DNA of 14,115 nucleotides from an uncultured Clostridium sp. Its GTDB lineage: Bacteria; Bacillota; Clostridia; Lachnospirales; Lachnospiraceae. Shown piece after piece: positions 6,781 to 13,039 of the stretch (positions are counted from its first letter, which is position 1; each line of letters starts with the position of its first letter). The notes under the pieces are model-generated. The model was given only the letters and a program-made list of their open reading frames with translations, was not told the origin of the DNA and ran no database searches. The DNA is taken from assembly GCA_947643685.1 (NCBI GenBank), contig CANRXD010000009.1, positions 1-14,115 of the forward strand, read 5' to 3'. A program made the position numbers and the translations under genes.

Positions 6781-7347
6781 ATGAATCTGGTGGAACTTTT
6801 TATTATCGCGGTGGGATTATCTATGGATGCATTTGCGGTTTCTGTCTGTAAAGGCTTATCGGTGCAGAAAATGAAAGCGAGCCATGCACTGACCTGCGGC
6901 GTTTATTTCGGTGGTTTTCAGGCGCTGATGCCTTTTATAGGATATCTCATGGGAAGCCAGTTTGAAACGATGATTACAAAGATAGACCACTGGGTGGCGT
7001 TTATTCTTCTGGGGATTATTGGAATTAACATGATAAAAGAGTCCCGGGAGAAGGAGGAAGAATATCTTGACTGTTCTTTTGGAATAAAGGCCATGTTGCC
7101 TTTAGCCATAGCTACCAGCATTGATGCACTGGCGGTGGGAGTGACTTTTGCATTTCTTAAGGTGGATATTTTCTGGGCAGTAACCTTTATTGGAACAGTG
7201 ACTTTTGCATTGTCGGCAGTGGGAGTAAAAGCCGGGAACGTGTTTGGGATGCGTTATAAGGCGAAGGCGGAGCTTGCAGGAGGTGTGATTTTAGTGCTCA
7301 TGGGAACTAAAATTCTTTTAGAGCACCTGGGGTTCATAGGGTTTTAA
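6781..7347 (+). CDS. mntP: Manganese efflux pump MntP
   Basis: 188-residue integral membrane protein, normal length for MntP (DUF204 family), exporting Mn2+ across the cytoplasmic membrane. The typical duplicated acidic motifs are seen: [16 protein letters not shown] (Asp16) and [15 protein letters not shown] (Asp115), with [13 protein letters not shown] between them and about six hydrophobic segments. GGGAGG lies 10 nt before the ATG. The Mn2+ riboswitch directly upstream supports the function independently of the protein sequence. The downstream purine nucleoside phosphorylase gene has its own promoter, so the two need not be co-regulated. Confidence 0.93.
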   Translation: MNLVELFIIAVGLSMDAFAVSVCKGLSVQKMKASHALTCGVYFGGFQALMPFIGYLMGSQFETMITKIDHWVAFILLGIIGINMIKESREKEEEYLDCSFGIKAMLPLAIATSIDALAVGVTFAFLKVDIFWAVTFIGTVTFALSAVGVKAGNVFGMRYKAKAELAGGVILVLMGTKILLEHLGFIGF

Positions 7348-7360
7348 AGACGAAAAGGAC

Positions 7361-7389
7361 TTGCAGCGCTCCTCTGAATCCGATATAAT
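7361..7389 (+). promoter_or_regulatory. Promoter of the purine nucleoside phosphorylase gene
   Basis: TTGCAG (7361-7366), 17-nt spacer, TATAAT (7384-7389), starting 13 nt after the mntP stop codon. It predicts a leader of about 30 nt ending in the AGAAGGAGGG ribosome binding site. Confidence 0.75.
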
Positions 7390-7426
7390 TTTCTTATAAA
7401 ATTTTCATATAGAAGGAGGGCCAATT

Positions 7427-8263
7427 ATGAACAGTGAACTTCAAAAGGTATATGAAAGTGTAAAGAAAAAAGTGACCTTTAAGCCGGAAGCCGCCCTGAT
7501 TCTGGGGTCAGGTCTGGGGAATTTCGCGGAAACGATTAGGGTTGCGGAAACGTTGGATTACAGGGACATCGAAGGTTTTCCTGTATCCACGGTGCCGGGA
7601 CATAAGGGAAGATTTATTTTCGGATATGTGGAGGACGTGCCTGTGGTTATCATGCAGGGGCGTGTTCATTATTATGAGGGTTATTCCATGAAGGAAGTAA
7701 CGCTTCCCATCCGGCTCATGAAGCTTATGGGAGCTAAGCTTTTATTTCTGACCAATGCGTCTGGCGGTGTCAATGCAGGATACAAGGCCGGAGATTTTAT
7801 GCTGATGTCTGACCATATCAGCAGCTTCATTCCGTCTCCGCTCATTGGAGCCAATGAAGAAGATCTTGGACCACGGTTTCCGGATATGAGTGATGTGTAT
7901 AAAAAAGAAATCCGGTCTATTATACGGCATGTGGCGGAGGAAGAAAAGATTCCTCTTCAGGAAGGCGTATATATCCAGTTTACAGGGCCAGCCTATGAAA
8001 GTCCGGCGGAAATCCGCATGGCGAGAGCTCTGGGGGCGGATGCTGTGGGGATGAGTACGGTCTGTGAAGCTATTGTTGCAAACCATATGGGCATGGATAT
8101 ATGCGGGATTTCCTGTATTACCAATATGGCCAGCGGAATTCTTTCACAGCCCTTAAGTCACAAGGAGGTTCAGGAGACGGCAGACCGGGTGGCGCCGTTA
8201 TTTGAACGCCTGGTGAAAAAGTCGCTGGCGGCTATTTATCATGAATATCTTTGCAGAGAGTAA
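7427..8263 (+). CDS. Purine nucleoside phosphorylase (trimeric, PNP I / PunA type)
   Basis: 278-residue cytoplasmic enzyme of the trimeric (PNP/MTAP family 2) type that splits purine nucleosides with phosphate into free base and (deoxy)ribose 1-phosphate, for purine salvage. Visible motifs: phosphate-binding LILGSGLGNFAE (residues 25-35), VPGHKGRF (56-63), QGRVHYYEGYS (77-87), LTNASGGVNAGYKAGD (108-123), the base-pocket TGPAYESPAEIR (186-197), GMSTVCEA (208-215) and the Asn233 motif ITNMASG typical of 6-oxopurine-specific enzymes. The length fits the family. It has its own promoter and ends at a strong terminator. punA or pnp would both be reasonable symbols. Confidence 0.94.
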   Translation: MNSELQKVYESVKKKVTFKPEAALILGSGLGNFAETIRVAETLDYRDIEGFPVSTVPGHKGRFIFGYVEDVPVVIMQGRVHYYEGYSMKEVTLPIRLMKLMGAKLLFLTNASGGVNAGYKAGDFMLMSDHISSFIPSPLIGANEEDLGPRFPDMSDVYKKEIRSIIRHVAEEEKIPLQEGVYIQFTGPAYESPAEIRMARALGADAVGMSTVCEAIVANHMGMDICGISCITNMASGILSQPLSHKEVQETADRVAPLFERLVKKSLAAIYHEYLCRE

Positions 8264-8276
8264 ATATAGAATATAT

Positions 8277-8305
8277 ATCCCCGTCTTTTTGGCGGGGATG
8301 TTTTT
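8277..8305 (+). terminator. Intrinsic terminator after purine nucleoside phosphorylase
   Basis: Stem ATCCCCG (8277-8283) / CGGGGAT (8293-8299), followed by GTTTTT (T run 8301-8305). In the opposite sense the hairpin is followed by ATATATTCTATTTA, so it may also weakly stop the convergent ABC operon, whose last gene ends 20 nt away. Confidence 0.85.
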
Positions 8306-8319
8306 ATGGTGCGATTTGA

Positions 8320-8907
8320 TTACAGGTGGATTAAACGGGCTTCAAGGAGAGACACATCTTCTTCCAGATGAGTAGAAATCAGAAAAATTTTCCCCTTCGT
8401 ATATTCTTTGATTAAACCTATGGTCTTAAGGCGTGTCTCATAATCCAGTCCGGTGAAGGGTTCGTCCATGATAAGAAAGCTGGAGGGGGCTAAGAGGGCA
8501 CGCAGAATGGCTGTGCGCCGTTTCATGCCGCCGGAGAATTCACAGATGGGCTTTTTCAGTGCATCTTCCGGGAAAAGGGTTAAGAGAATATTCGCCAGTT
8601 CCGTGTTTGTGTACTGGCGCCCGGTTACAAGGCGAAGATTCTGAAGAGCCGTATATCCCTCAAGAAGGCGGTCCTCCTGAAAAACAGCAGAAATCTGATG
8701 GCCGGAGAGGCCGCGGATGGTTCCGGAGTCCGGGGGTTCCAGTCCGAGAAGAATGCGGAATAAGGTGGTTTTTCCGGCGCCAGAGGGGGCCATGAGGCAA
8801 TAGGTGCGGCCGGGCTTTAAGGTGAGGCTGAAATCCCTGATGACTGCGTTCCCTCCATAGAATTTACAAAGCTTATCAATTATGATTTCATCCCCGCTTT
8901 TCTTCAT
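8320..8907 (-). CDS. ABC transporter ATP-binding protein (NitT/TauT/SsuB-like)
   Basis: 195-residue ATPase subunit, short for the family (about 240 or more), powering the importer encoded just upstream. Walker A is APSGAGKTT (residues 40-48), with Ala in place of the usual first Gly. The Q-loop is AVFQEDRLL, the signature FSGGM instead of LSGGQ, Walker B with D-loop LIMDEPFTGLD, and the H-loop STH. The ATG at 8907 is preferred (AAAGGAG 12 nt upstream); an in-frame TTG at 8919 abuts that site. The start overlaps the permease end by 20 nt, so translation is probably coupled. Last gene of the TM1266-ABC operon. Substrate unknown. Confidence 0.9.
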   Translation of the reverse strand: MKKSGDEIIIDKLCKFYGGNAVIRDFSLTLKPGRTYCLMAPSGAGKTTLFRILLGLEPPDSGTIRGLSGHQISAVFQEDRLLEGYTALQNLRLVTGRQYTNTELANILLTLFPEDALKKPICEFSGGMKRRTAILRALLAPSSFLIMDEPFTGLDYETRLKTIGLIKEYTKGKIFLISTHLEEDVSLLEARLIHL

Positions 8908-9664
8908 TTTGGACCACAACTCCTTTCCCGGCCAGTTTTTTCAATATCAGAAGAACTCCCTTTTCAAACAATGTGCTGATGATAATAATGGTAAAAGTCC
9001 AGGCAAACAGGTCTGCTGTGCTTAAGTAGATTTTTGCCATATAAAGTCCCTCGCCGACAGAGCCGTCCGGAACACCGATGACCTCTGCTGCGATTCCGGA
9101 CTTAAACCCCATTCCCAAAACCGTTTGGAGGGCGCTTTCCAGATAAGGATAGAGGGAAATGCGATAGATGGAGACGGCTTGTCTCCACAAGGGAATCTGA
9201 AAAACCTGCGCCATTTCCAAAAGCTTTTTATCAGCGTTGGAGAGTCCCGCCAGGGTATTTACATGGATCACAGGATATACCACAATGAAGGAAATAAAAA
9301 TCGAGAGATTTTTGGAACCAGTCCAGATGAGGGCCAGAATTACAAAGGAGGCCACAGGAACGGATTTCATAAACTGGATAGCAGGAGTCAGAAATTCTCT
9401 TATAAGGGGGTTCAGGAATGCCAGGGTGCCGGTGAGAAGCCCTGTCAGAAAAGCAATGAGAAGCCCCAGACTGATTCTCCCGAAAGAAAACCACAGGGCT
9501 TTCCAGAAATCGGGAGAGATCATTTGTGCAGACCACGCTTTTATGGCATCCAGCGGCCCCACAAGTAAAATCTGGTTGTGGACGAGAAGAGAAAGTCCAT
9601 GCCAGAGGATGAGCCAGAACAAAAGAATGGCGGCCTTTCGGGACCAGTCCGGGAAATTGAACAT
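8888..9664 (-). CDS. ABC transporter permease (NitT/TauT/SsuC-like, BPD_transp_1)
   Basis: 258-residue inner-membrane permease with about six hydrophobic segments. The cytoplasmic coupling region, expected to contact the ATPase, reads KLLEMAQVFQIPLWRQAV, and a family-typical AAEVIGVPDGSVGEGLYMAK follows. The ATG at 9664 is chosen because AAAGGAG precedes it (13 nt, somewhat long) and the protein then starts just before the first membrane segment, as usual. An in-frame ATG at 9739 would add 25 residues without a ribosome binding site, over a stretch that holds a stable intercistronic hairpin. It could still be used through coupling to the upstream stop codon at 9749. The gene lies between the lipoprotein and ATPase genes of the same importer. 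Confidence 0.88.
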   Translation of the reverse strand: MFNFPDWSRKAAILLFWLILWHGLSLLVHNQILLVGPLDAIKAWSAQMISPDFWKALWFSFGRISLGLLIAFLTGLLTGTLAFLNPLIREFLTPAIQFMKSVPVASFVILALIWTGSKNLSIFISFIVVYPVIHVNTLAGLSNADKKLLEMAQVFQIPLWRQAVSIYRISLYPYLESALQTVLGMGFKSGIAAEVIGVPDGSVGEGLYMAKIYLSTADLFAWTFTIIIISTLFEKGVLLILKKLAGKGVVVQNEEKRG

Positions 9665-9701
9665 AAGGGTAAACTTGCTCCTTTGTGGATATATCGTGAT
9701 G

Positions 9702-9728
9702 CCGGGAACAAAAGATACTTTGTTCCGG
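9702..9728 (-). other. Intercistronic hairpin between lipoprotein and permease genes
   Basis: Stem GGAACAAA (9705-9712) / TTTGTTCC (9719-9726), extended by CC (9702-9703) / GG (9727-9728) around a bulged G, with a 6-nt loop. It lies in the 84-nt gap after the binding-protein gene. Such hairpins often stabilise upstream binding-protein mRNA or lower downstream expression; that role is inference here. Confidence 0.55.
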
Positions 9729-9748
9729 TATTTTATCATAGCATAATG

Positions 9749-10855
9749 CTATTGCATGTAGTAGAAAGCATCATCCGGGAGGGAACCGCCCACGGATGCG
9801 GCATTCTGCTCAAACAGAACTTCAAGGTAGCCGGATAAGGCAGTCTTCATTTCCGCACCGGAGAGGAACTTAATATTACAGAAAGGAAGAGCTTTCTTAG
9901 CCAGGGGTGCCTTGGGGATAATTCCAGCCTCTGCGATCAGCTCCGCCGCAGTATCGGTATCGGATTCGGTGAAGAGAATAGAGGCCTCGTGTTCCTCTAA
10001 GAAGGTATTCACAGAATCAGTATGGGCATCCAGGAACTCGTTGTTTACAATGGTCACGCCTGTTACAAGGCGGCTTGCCCCGCCCTCTGACTGGAATTCA
10101 TCCCATACCCTGGTAAGGTCCATGACGATGGAGAGTTTATCGTTCTGGGCCAGAGCCGATGTTACAAAAGGCTGGGGCAGAAGGCCGATGGCAGTGGGAT
10201 CCTCAGCCAGAATGGAGGCAACTTCAGAGGCCTCGGACTTGAACTCAAGAATCACATCGTCCCCGGAAAGCCCGGAGGCGGAAATCAGATAGCGGAGAGC
10301 ATACTCCGGTGTGGTCCCCTTTCCGGGAAGATAAACAGTTTTGCCCTTTAGCTGGTCCACAGTCTCAATGGAAGTATCAGAGGATACCAGGTAAAGGACG
10401 CCCAGGGTATTGATATCAATGACGGAAATACCACCGTTTGTTTTATGATAGAGAACACTGGCCAGGTTTGCAGGAAGCAGGGCAATGTCAATCTTTCCTG
10501 CTGCAATCAGTGCAGTCAGCTCATCGGCAGCGGTTACCATGGTAAACTCGTAGTTGTTTTTGGCAGTCCCGTTTGCCGCATCATCCATGAGCTTTACAAG
10601 TCCCATGGTAGTGGGGCCCTTGAGCCCGCCGACGCGGACAACGGTTTCGCCGGAAACGGCCTCGCTGGAAGCGGCGACGGTTTTGGCGGCAGTGGTCTCA
10701 GAGACAGTGGTTTCAGAGGCAGTGGACTCAGCGACAGTAGTCTCAGCCGCTGTGGCGGTTGTTGTTTCAGCAGCCGTCCTGCTTCCTGAAGAACAGCCTG
10801 TCAGCGCAAAAAGGCCAAGGGCAGCAGCGGCCATCATTGGAATTAATTTTCTCAT
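9749..10855 (-). CDS. ABC transporter substrate-binding lipoprotein (NitT/TauT/SsuA-like)
   Basis: 368-residue solute-binding lipoprotein. A signal peptide ends in the lipobox LTGC (Cys21), so it should be lipid-anchored outside the membrane. Residues about 22-70 form a Thr/Ala/Glu/Ser-rich low-complexity linker. The two-lobed binding domain follows: VVRVGGLKGPTTMGLVKLMDD at its start, then AAGKIDIALLPANLASVLYH and LKGKTVYLPGKGTTPEYALR, patterns typical of NMT1/SsuA-like proteins. The ATG at 10855 is preferred, with AGGAGGAG 9 nt upstream; the TTG at 10864 abuts that site. Only 2 nt separate it from the TM1266-like gene, so they are cotranscribed and probably translationally coupled. Substrate cannot be read from sequence. 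Confidence 0.9.
   Translation of the reverse strand: MRKLIPMMAAAALGLFALTGCSSGSRTAAETTTATAAETTVAESTASETTVSETTAAKTVAASSEAVSGETVVRVGGLKGPTTMGLVKLMDDAANGTAKNNYEFTMVTAADELTALIAAGKIDIALLPANLASVLYHKTNGGISVIDINTLGVLYLVSSDTSIETVDQLKGKTVYLPGKGTTPEYALRYLISASGLSGDDVILEFKSEASEVASILAEDPTAIGLLPQPFVTSALAQNDKLSIVMDLTRVWDEFQSEGGASRLVTGVTIVNNEFLDAHTDSVNTFLEEHEASILFTESDTDTAAELIAEAGIIPKAPLAKKALPFCNIKFLSGAEMKTALSGYLEVLFEQNAASVGGSLPDDAFYYMQ
10688..10747 (-). repeat. Imperfect 15-bp tandem repeat encoding the lipoprotein linker
   Basis: Four 5-residue units, AETTV-AESTA-SETTV-SETTA (residues 37-56), correspond to four diverged 15-bp copies. Such Thr/Ser/Glu-rich linkers often tether the binding domain to the lipid anchor. 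Copy number may vary between strains by slippage. Confidence 0.7.
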
Positions 10856-10857
10856 AA

Positions 10858-11109
10858 TTAGCAACTCCTCCTGGAATAGATGGTTTTTGTGCTGACACCA
10901 TTAAGCATACCCAGTTTCCCGGAGAGGCTGCTGATTTTGTCCATGGGAGCGTCTATGACTATGCTGATAATGGAGATTCCCTTATTACGATATGGAACCC
11001 CCATACGGCCGATGATGTAGGAGCTGTATTCGTGAAGCAGAGTGTTCATCTGCGCGACGGAATCCGGCTGTTCGACGATGATCCCAATGAGAGCGACCCG
11101 TGTTTCCAT
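10858..11109 (-). CDS. TM1266 family iron-only hydrogenase system putative regulator
   Basis: 83-residue small alpha/beta (ACT/ferredoxin-like fold) protein matching the TM1266 family, annotated as a putative regulator of the iron-only hydrogenase system. Typical segments are RVALIGIIVEQPDSV at the N-terminus, YIIGRMGVPYRNKGISIISI in the middle and LSGKLGMLNGVSTKTIYS at the C-terminus. The ATG at 11109 is chosen because AAGGAGGAAA lies about 7 nt upstream; a longer frame from 11178 would run through the terminator. It is the first gene of an operon with the ABC importer, 2 nt before the lipoprotein gene, and is divergent from an [FeFe] hydrogenase, which supports the family label. The biochemical role of TM1266 proteins is not settled. 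Confidence 0.87.
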   Translation of the reverse strand: METRVALIGIIVEQPDSVAQMNTLLHEYSSYIIGRMGVPYRNKGISIISIVIDAPMDKISSLSGKLGMLNGVSTKTIYSRRSC

Positions 11110-11130
11110 AAAATTTCCTCCTTCGGCCCT

Positions 11131-11174
11131 AAAATAAAAAGACCCGATACGCGCCAAAAAAGAGCATACCGGTC
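11131..11174 (-). terminator. Leader terminator before the TM1266-like gene
   Basis: On the minus strand: GACCGGTATGC (11164-11174) pairs with GCGTATCGGGTC (11141-11152, one bulged G, G-U pairs), followed by TTTTTATTTT (11131-11140). It lies about 22 nt before the start codon, with the ribosome binding site between. Confidence 0.8.
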
Positions 11175-11252
11175 CCAACCATATACCTGTACAAAATCTC
11201 TCCGCCTTCTCCCGCAGGAACCGGAAATATGCCCTTTGGGGTTAGCACGAAC
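11131..11252 (-). promoter_or_regulatory. Candidate riboswitch/attenuator leader of the TM1266-ABC operon
   Basis: The leader of about 140 nt folds two exclusive ways. Antiterminator: the segment 11217-11237 (CCGGTTCC and AAAGGGCATA arms on the transcript, separated by a UUU bulge) pairs with 11159-11176 (GGGACCGGTATGCTCTTT), giving about 18 bp with two G-U pairs. Terminator: the 3' strand of that helix (GACCGGTATGC) pairs instead with GCGTATCGGGTC. The antiterminator encloses about 40 purine-rich nt (11177-11216) that could hold a ligand or protein site. It does not match the TPP, FMN, SAM, purine, glycine, T-box or ykkC patterns I checked by memory. Confidence 0.6.
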
Positions 11253-11258
11253 ATGTTC

Positions 11259-11287
11259 AATATAACATAAGATTTTTTGATTGTCAA
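11259..11287 (-). promoter_or_regulatory. Promoter of the TM1266-ABC operon
   Basis: On the minus strand: TTGACA (11282-11287), 17-nt spacer, TATATT (11259-11264), start predicted near 11252. A perfect 10-bp palindrome GAACATGTTC (11249-11258) directly follows the -10 and covers the predicted start, a possible operator. Confidence 0.8.
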
Positions 11288-11300
11288 AGACCAATTAATT

Positions 11301-11388
11301 TACTGCCTTGCGGAAATGTAACAGTTCCGCCTTGCTTCTGACACAAAAATCAGGCACTGTTATTCACCGCTATTTCCGCAGGGCAGTA
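11301..11388. repeat. 88-bp nested palindromic element upstream of the hydrogenase
   Basis: 17-bp arms TACTGCCTTGCGGAAAT (11301-11317) and ATTTCCGCAGGGCAGTA (11372-11388), complementary but for one G-T pair. Nested inside are TAACAGT (11319-11325) / ACTGTTA (from about 11356) and CTGA/TCAG. It contains AAATGTAACAGTTC (11314-11327), repeated exactly after the hydrogenase gene. It resembles a small intergenic palindromic repeat or MITE-like element. It is the main content of the 462-nt intergenic region besides the promoters and the leader. Confidence 0.7.
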
Positions 11389-11480
11389 CTGGCAAAAGGC
11401 AAATATTTTTGTCGTTTGCTGAAACTTAAAAAAATAAAGGGGAATCTGAAAATTTCGTTAAAAAAAAAACAAAAAGGATA

Positions 11481-11509
11481 TTGCGGATGGGGGACCTATG
11501 TGCGATAAT
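11481..11509 (+). promoter_or_regulatory. Probable promoter of the [FeFe] hydrogenase gene
   Basis: TTGCGG (11481-11486), 17-nt spacer, GATAAT (11504-11509) preceded by TGC, which makes an extended -10. An A-rich tract at 11459-11478 resembles an UP element. It predicts a leader of about 55 nt ending in the CAGGAGG ribosome binding site. Confidence 0.65.
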
Positions 11510-11571
11510 ATATTAACGAAAATAAGTTTAGAAATGTATAAATTCAGGAAAGAATTTCAGGAGGAAAAAAC

Positions 11572-13038
11572 ATGAGAACCAATGATGAGGCGCTGCTGAA
11601 AATCAAGTATAATGTTTTGCATGAAGTGGCAAAACTGGCCTTTTCTGGTGAGCTTGAGGAGAAAAGAGATGAGATCCCGTTTAAACTGATTCCGGGCCCC
11701 AAAGCACAGTTCCGCTGCTGCGTTTATAAAGAGAGAGAAATCATCCGGCAGAGAATCCGCCTTGCAGAAGGCAAATGCCCCAGCGATAAGCACAGTGATA
11801 ACATGGTTCAGGTTATCTCTTCTGCATGTGAGGAGTGCCCGATTACACGTTTTGTTGTTACTGATAACTGCCAGAAATGTATGGGGAAGGCATGTCAGAA
11901 CGCCTGTAATTTCGGAGCTATTACCATTGGCCGTGACCGTGCCCATATTGACCCGGGAAAGTGTAAAGAATGTGGTAAGTGTTCCCAGGCCTGCCCATAT
12001 AATGCAATTGCAGAGCTTATCCGCCCATGCCGCCGTGCGTGTCCTGTTGACGCCATTAAGATGGATCTGGATACCGGTATCTGTCAGATTGATGAGTCCA
12101 AATGTATTCAGTGTGGTGCCTGTGTAAGAAGCTGCCCCTTTGGAGCCATTACCACTAAGGTATTCATTGTACAGGTAATCGAAGCCATCAAAGCGGGGAA
12201 GAAAGTGGTTGCCATGGTAGCTCCCGCGGCCGAGGGTGAATTTGGTCCGGATATCACAATGGGAAGCTGGAGAACCGCGCTTAAAAAGGTTGGCTTTGCC
12301 GATATGGTTGAAGTTGGCGTTGGCGGAGATATGACCGCTGCTTATGAGGCGCTGGAGTGGGCCGAGGCTTACAAGGAAGGTAAGAAAATGACCACATCCT
12401 GTTGTCCGGCCTTTGTAAATATGATTAAGAAGCACTACCCGACGTTAATTGATAATATGTCTACGACCGTTTCCCCCATGTGCGCCGTGTCCAGAATGCT
12501 GAAGGCAAAGGACCCGGAAACGGTAACCGTATTCATTGGACCGTGCATGGCAAAGAAGAGTGAGGCTGCAGATAAGTCCATCGAGGGAAATGCAGATTTT
12601 GTTCTTACCTTTGGCGAGGCCATTGAGCTGATCCGTGCCAAAGATGTAGAACTGGAGCCGGAGGAGTACAGGGACCAGGAAGCCAGCGTATTCGGAAAGC
12701 GGTTCGGAAACGGCGGCGGTGTAACAAACGCAGTCATCCAGTGCCTGAAAGAACAGGGAGAGAACACCGACATCAAGGTTGCAAAGTGCAGTGGTCCGGC
12801 AGATGTGAAGAAGGCTCTGCTCCTCATGAAGGTGGGGAGGCTTCCGGAGGACTTTATCGAGGGTATGATGTGTCCGGGAGGATGTGTCGGTGGTCCCAGC
12901 AACTTAAAGCAGGAAATGGATTGGAAGAAGGACAGAGATAATCTGATTGCCAGGGCGGACGACAGAGGTGTCTGGGAGAATTTAAAAAATTATGATATGG
13001 ATTCCTTCTCTATGCACAGAACCCACGAAAAGGAATAA
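11572..13038 (+). CDS. [FeFe] hydrogenase, monomeric, group B-like
   Basis: 488-residue iron-only hydrogenase that reduces protons or oxidises H2 at an H-cluster. The C-terminal H-cluster domain has L1 TSCCPAF (275-281), L2 IGPCMAKKSE (322-331) and L3 MMCPGGCVGGP (432-442). The four ligands of the cubane should be Cys278, Cys325, Cys434 and Cys438, with Cys277 the proton-relay Cys. Upstream lie ferredoxin-like clusters: Cys100/103/108/112, Cys131/134/137/141, Cys153/157 and Cys178/181/184/188. TSCCPA in L1 and Gly323 in place of the Met of typical group A L2 fit a group B-type enzyme. AGGAGG precedes the ATG. It is divergent from a TM1266 regulator-ABC operon; no HydE, HydF or HydG maturase is in the window. 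Group assignment is from motifs only. Confidence 0.93.
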   Translation: MRTNDEALLKIKYNVLHEVAKLAFSGELEEKRDEIPFKLIPGPKAQFRCCVYKEREIIRQRIRLAEGKCPSDKHSDNMVQVISSACEECPITRFVVTDNCQKCMGKACQNACNFGAITIGRDRAHIDPGKCKECGKCSQACPYNAIAELIRPCRRACPVDAIKMDLDTGICQIDESKCIQCGACVRSCPFGAITTKVFIVQVIEAIKAGKKVVAMVAPAAEGEFGPDITMGSWRTALKKVGFADMVEVGVGGDMTAAYEALEWAEAYKEGKKMTTSCCPAFVNMIKKHYPTLIDNMSTTVSPMCAVSRMLKAKDPETVTVFIGPCMAKKSEAADKSIEGNADFVLTFGEAIELIRAKDVELEPEEYRDQEASVFGKRFGNGGGVTNAVIQCLKEQGENTDIKVAKCSGPADVKKALLLMKVGRLPEDFIEGMMCPGGCVGGPSNLKQEMDWKKDRDNLIARADDRGVWENLKNYDMDSFSMHRTHEKE

Positions 13039-13039
13039 C

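Noticed and set aside
10554..10895. Plus-strand open frame rich in Ala/Val/Ser opposite the lipoprotein linker
   Set aside because: Its composition is the mirror of the tandem repeats on the minus strand; it lacks an independent start signal.
11164..11182. T-box antiterminator motif in the TM1266 leader
   Set aside because: GGTTGGGACCGG only loosely resembles the T-box consensus, the leader is too short for a standard stem I, and the downstream genes are not amino-acid related.
11141..11252. TPP or other thiamine-related switch, given the NMT1-like lipoprotein
   Set aside because: The CTGAGA and ACCCTTTGAACCTGAT core elements of TPP aptamers are absent.
11249..11258. LexA (SOS) box at the TM1266 promoter
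   Set aside because: Firmicute LexA sites have GAAC and GTTC separated by 4 nt; here the spacing is 2 nt.
11557..12435. 292-codon open frame antisense to the hydrogenase
   Set aside because: It is fully inside a convincingly coding gene, shows no recognisable domain and no ribosome binding site; it is a by-product of the sense strand's codon use.
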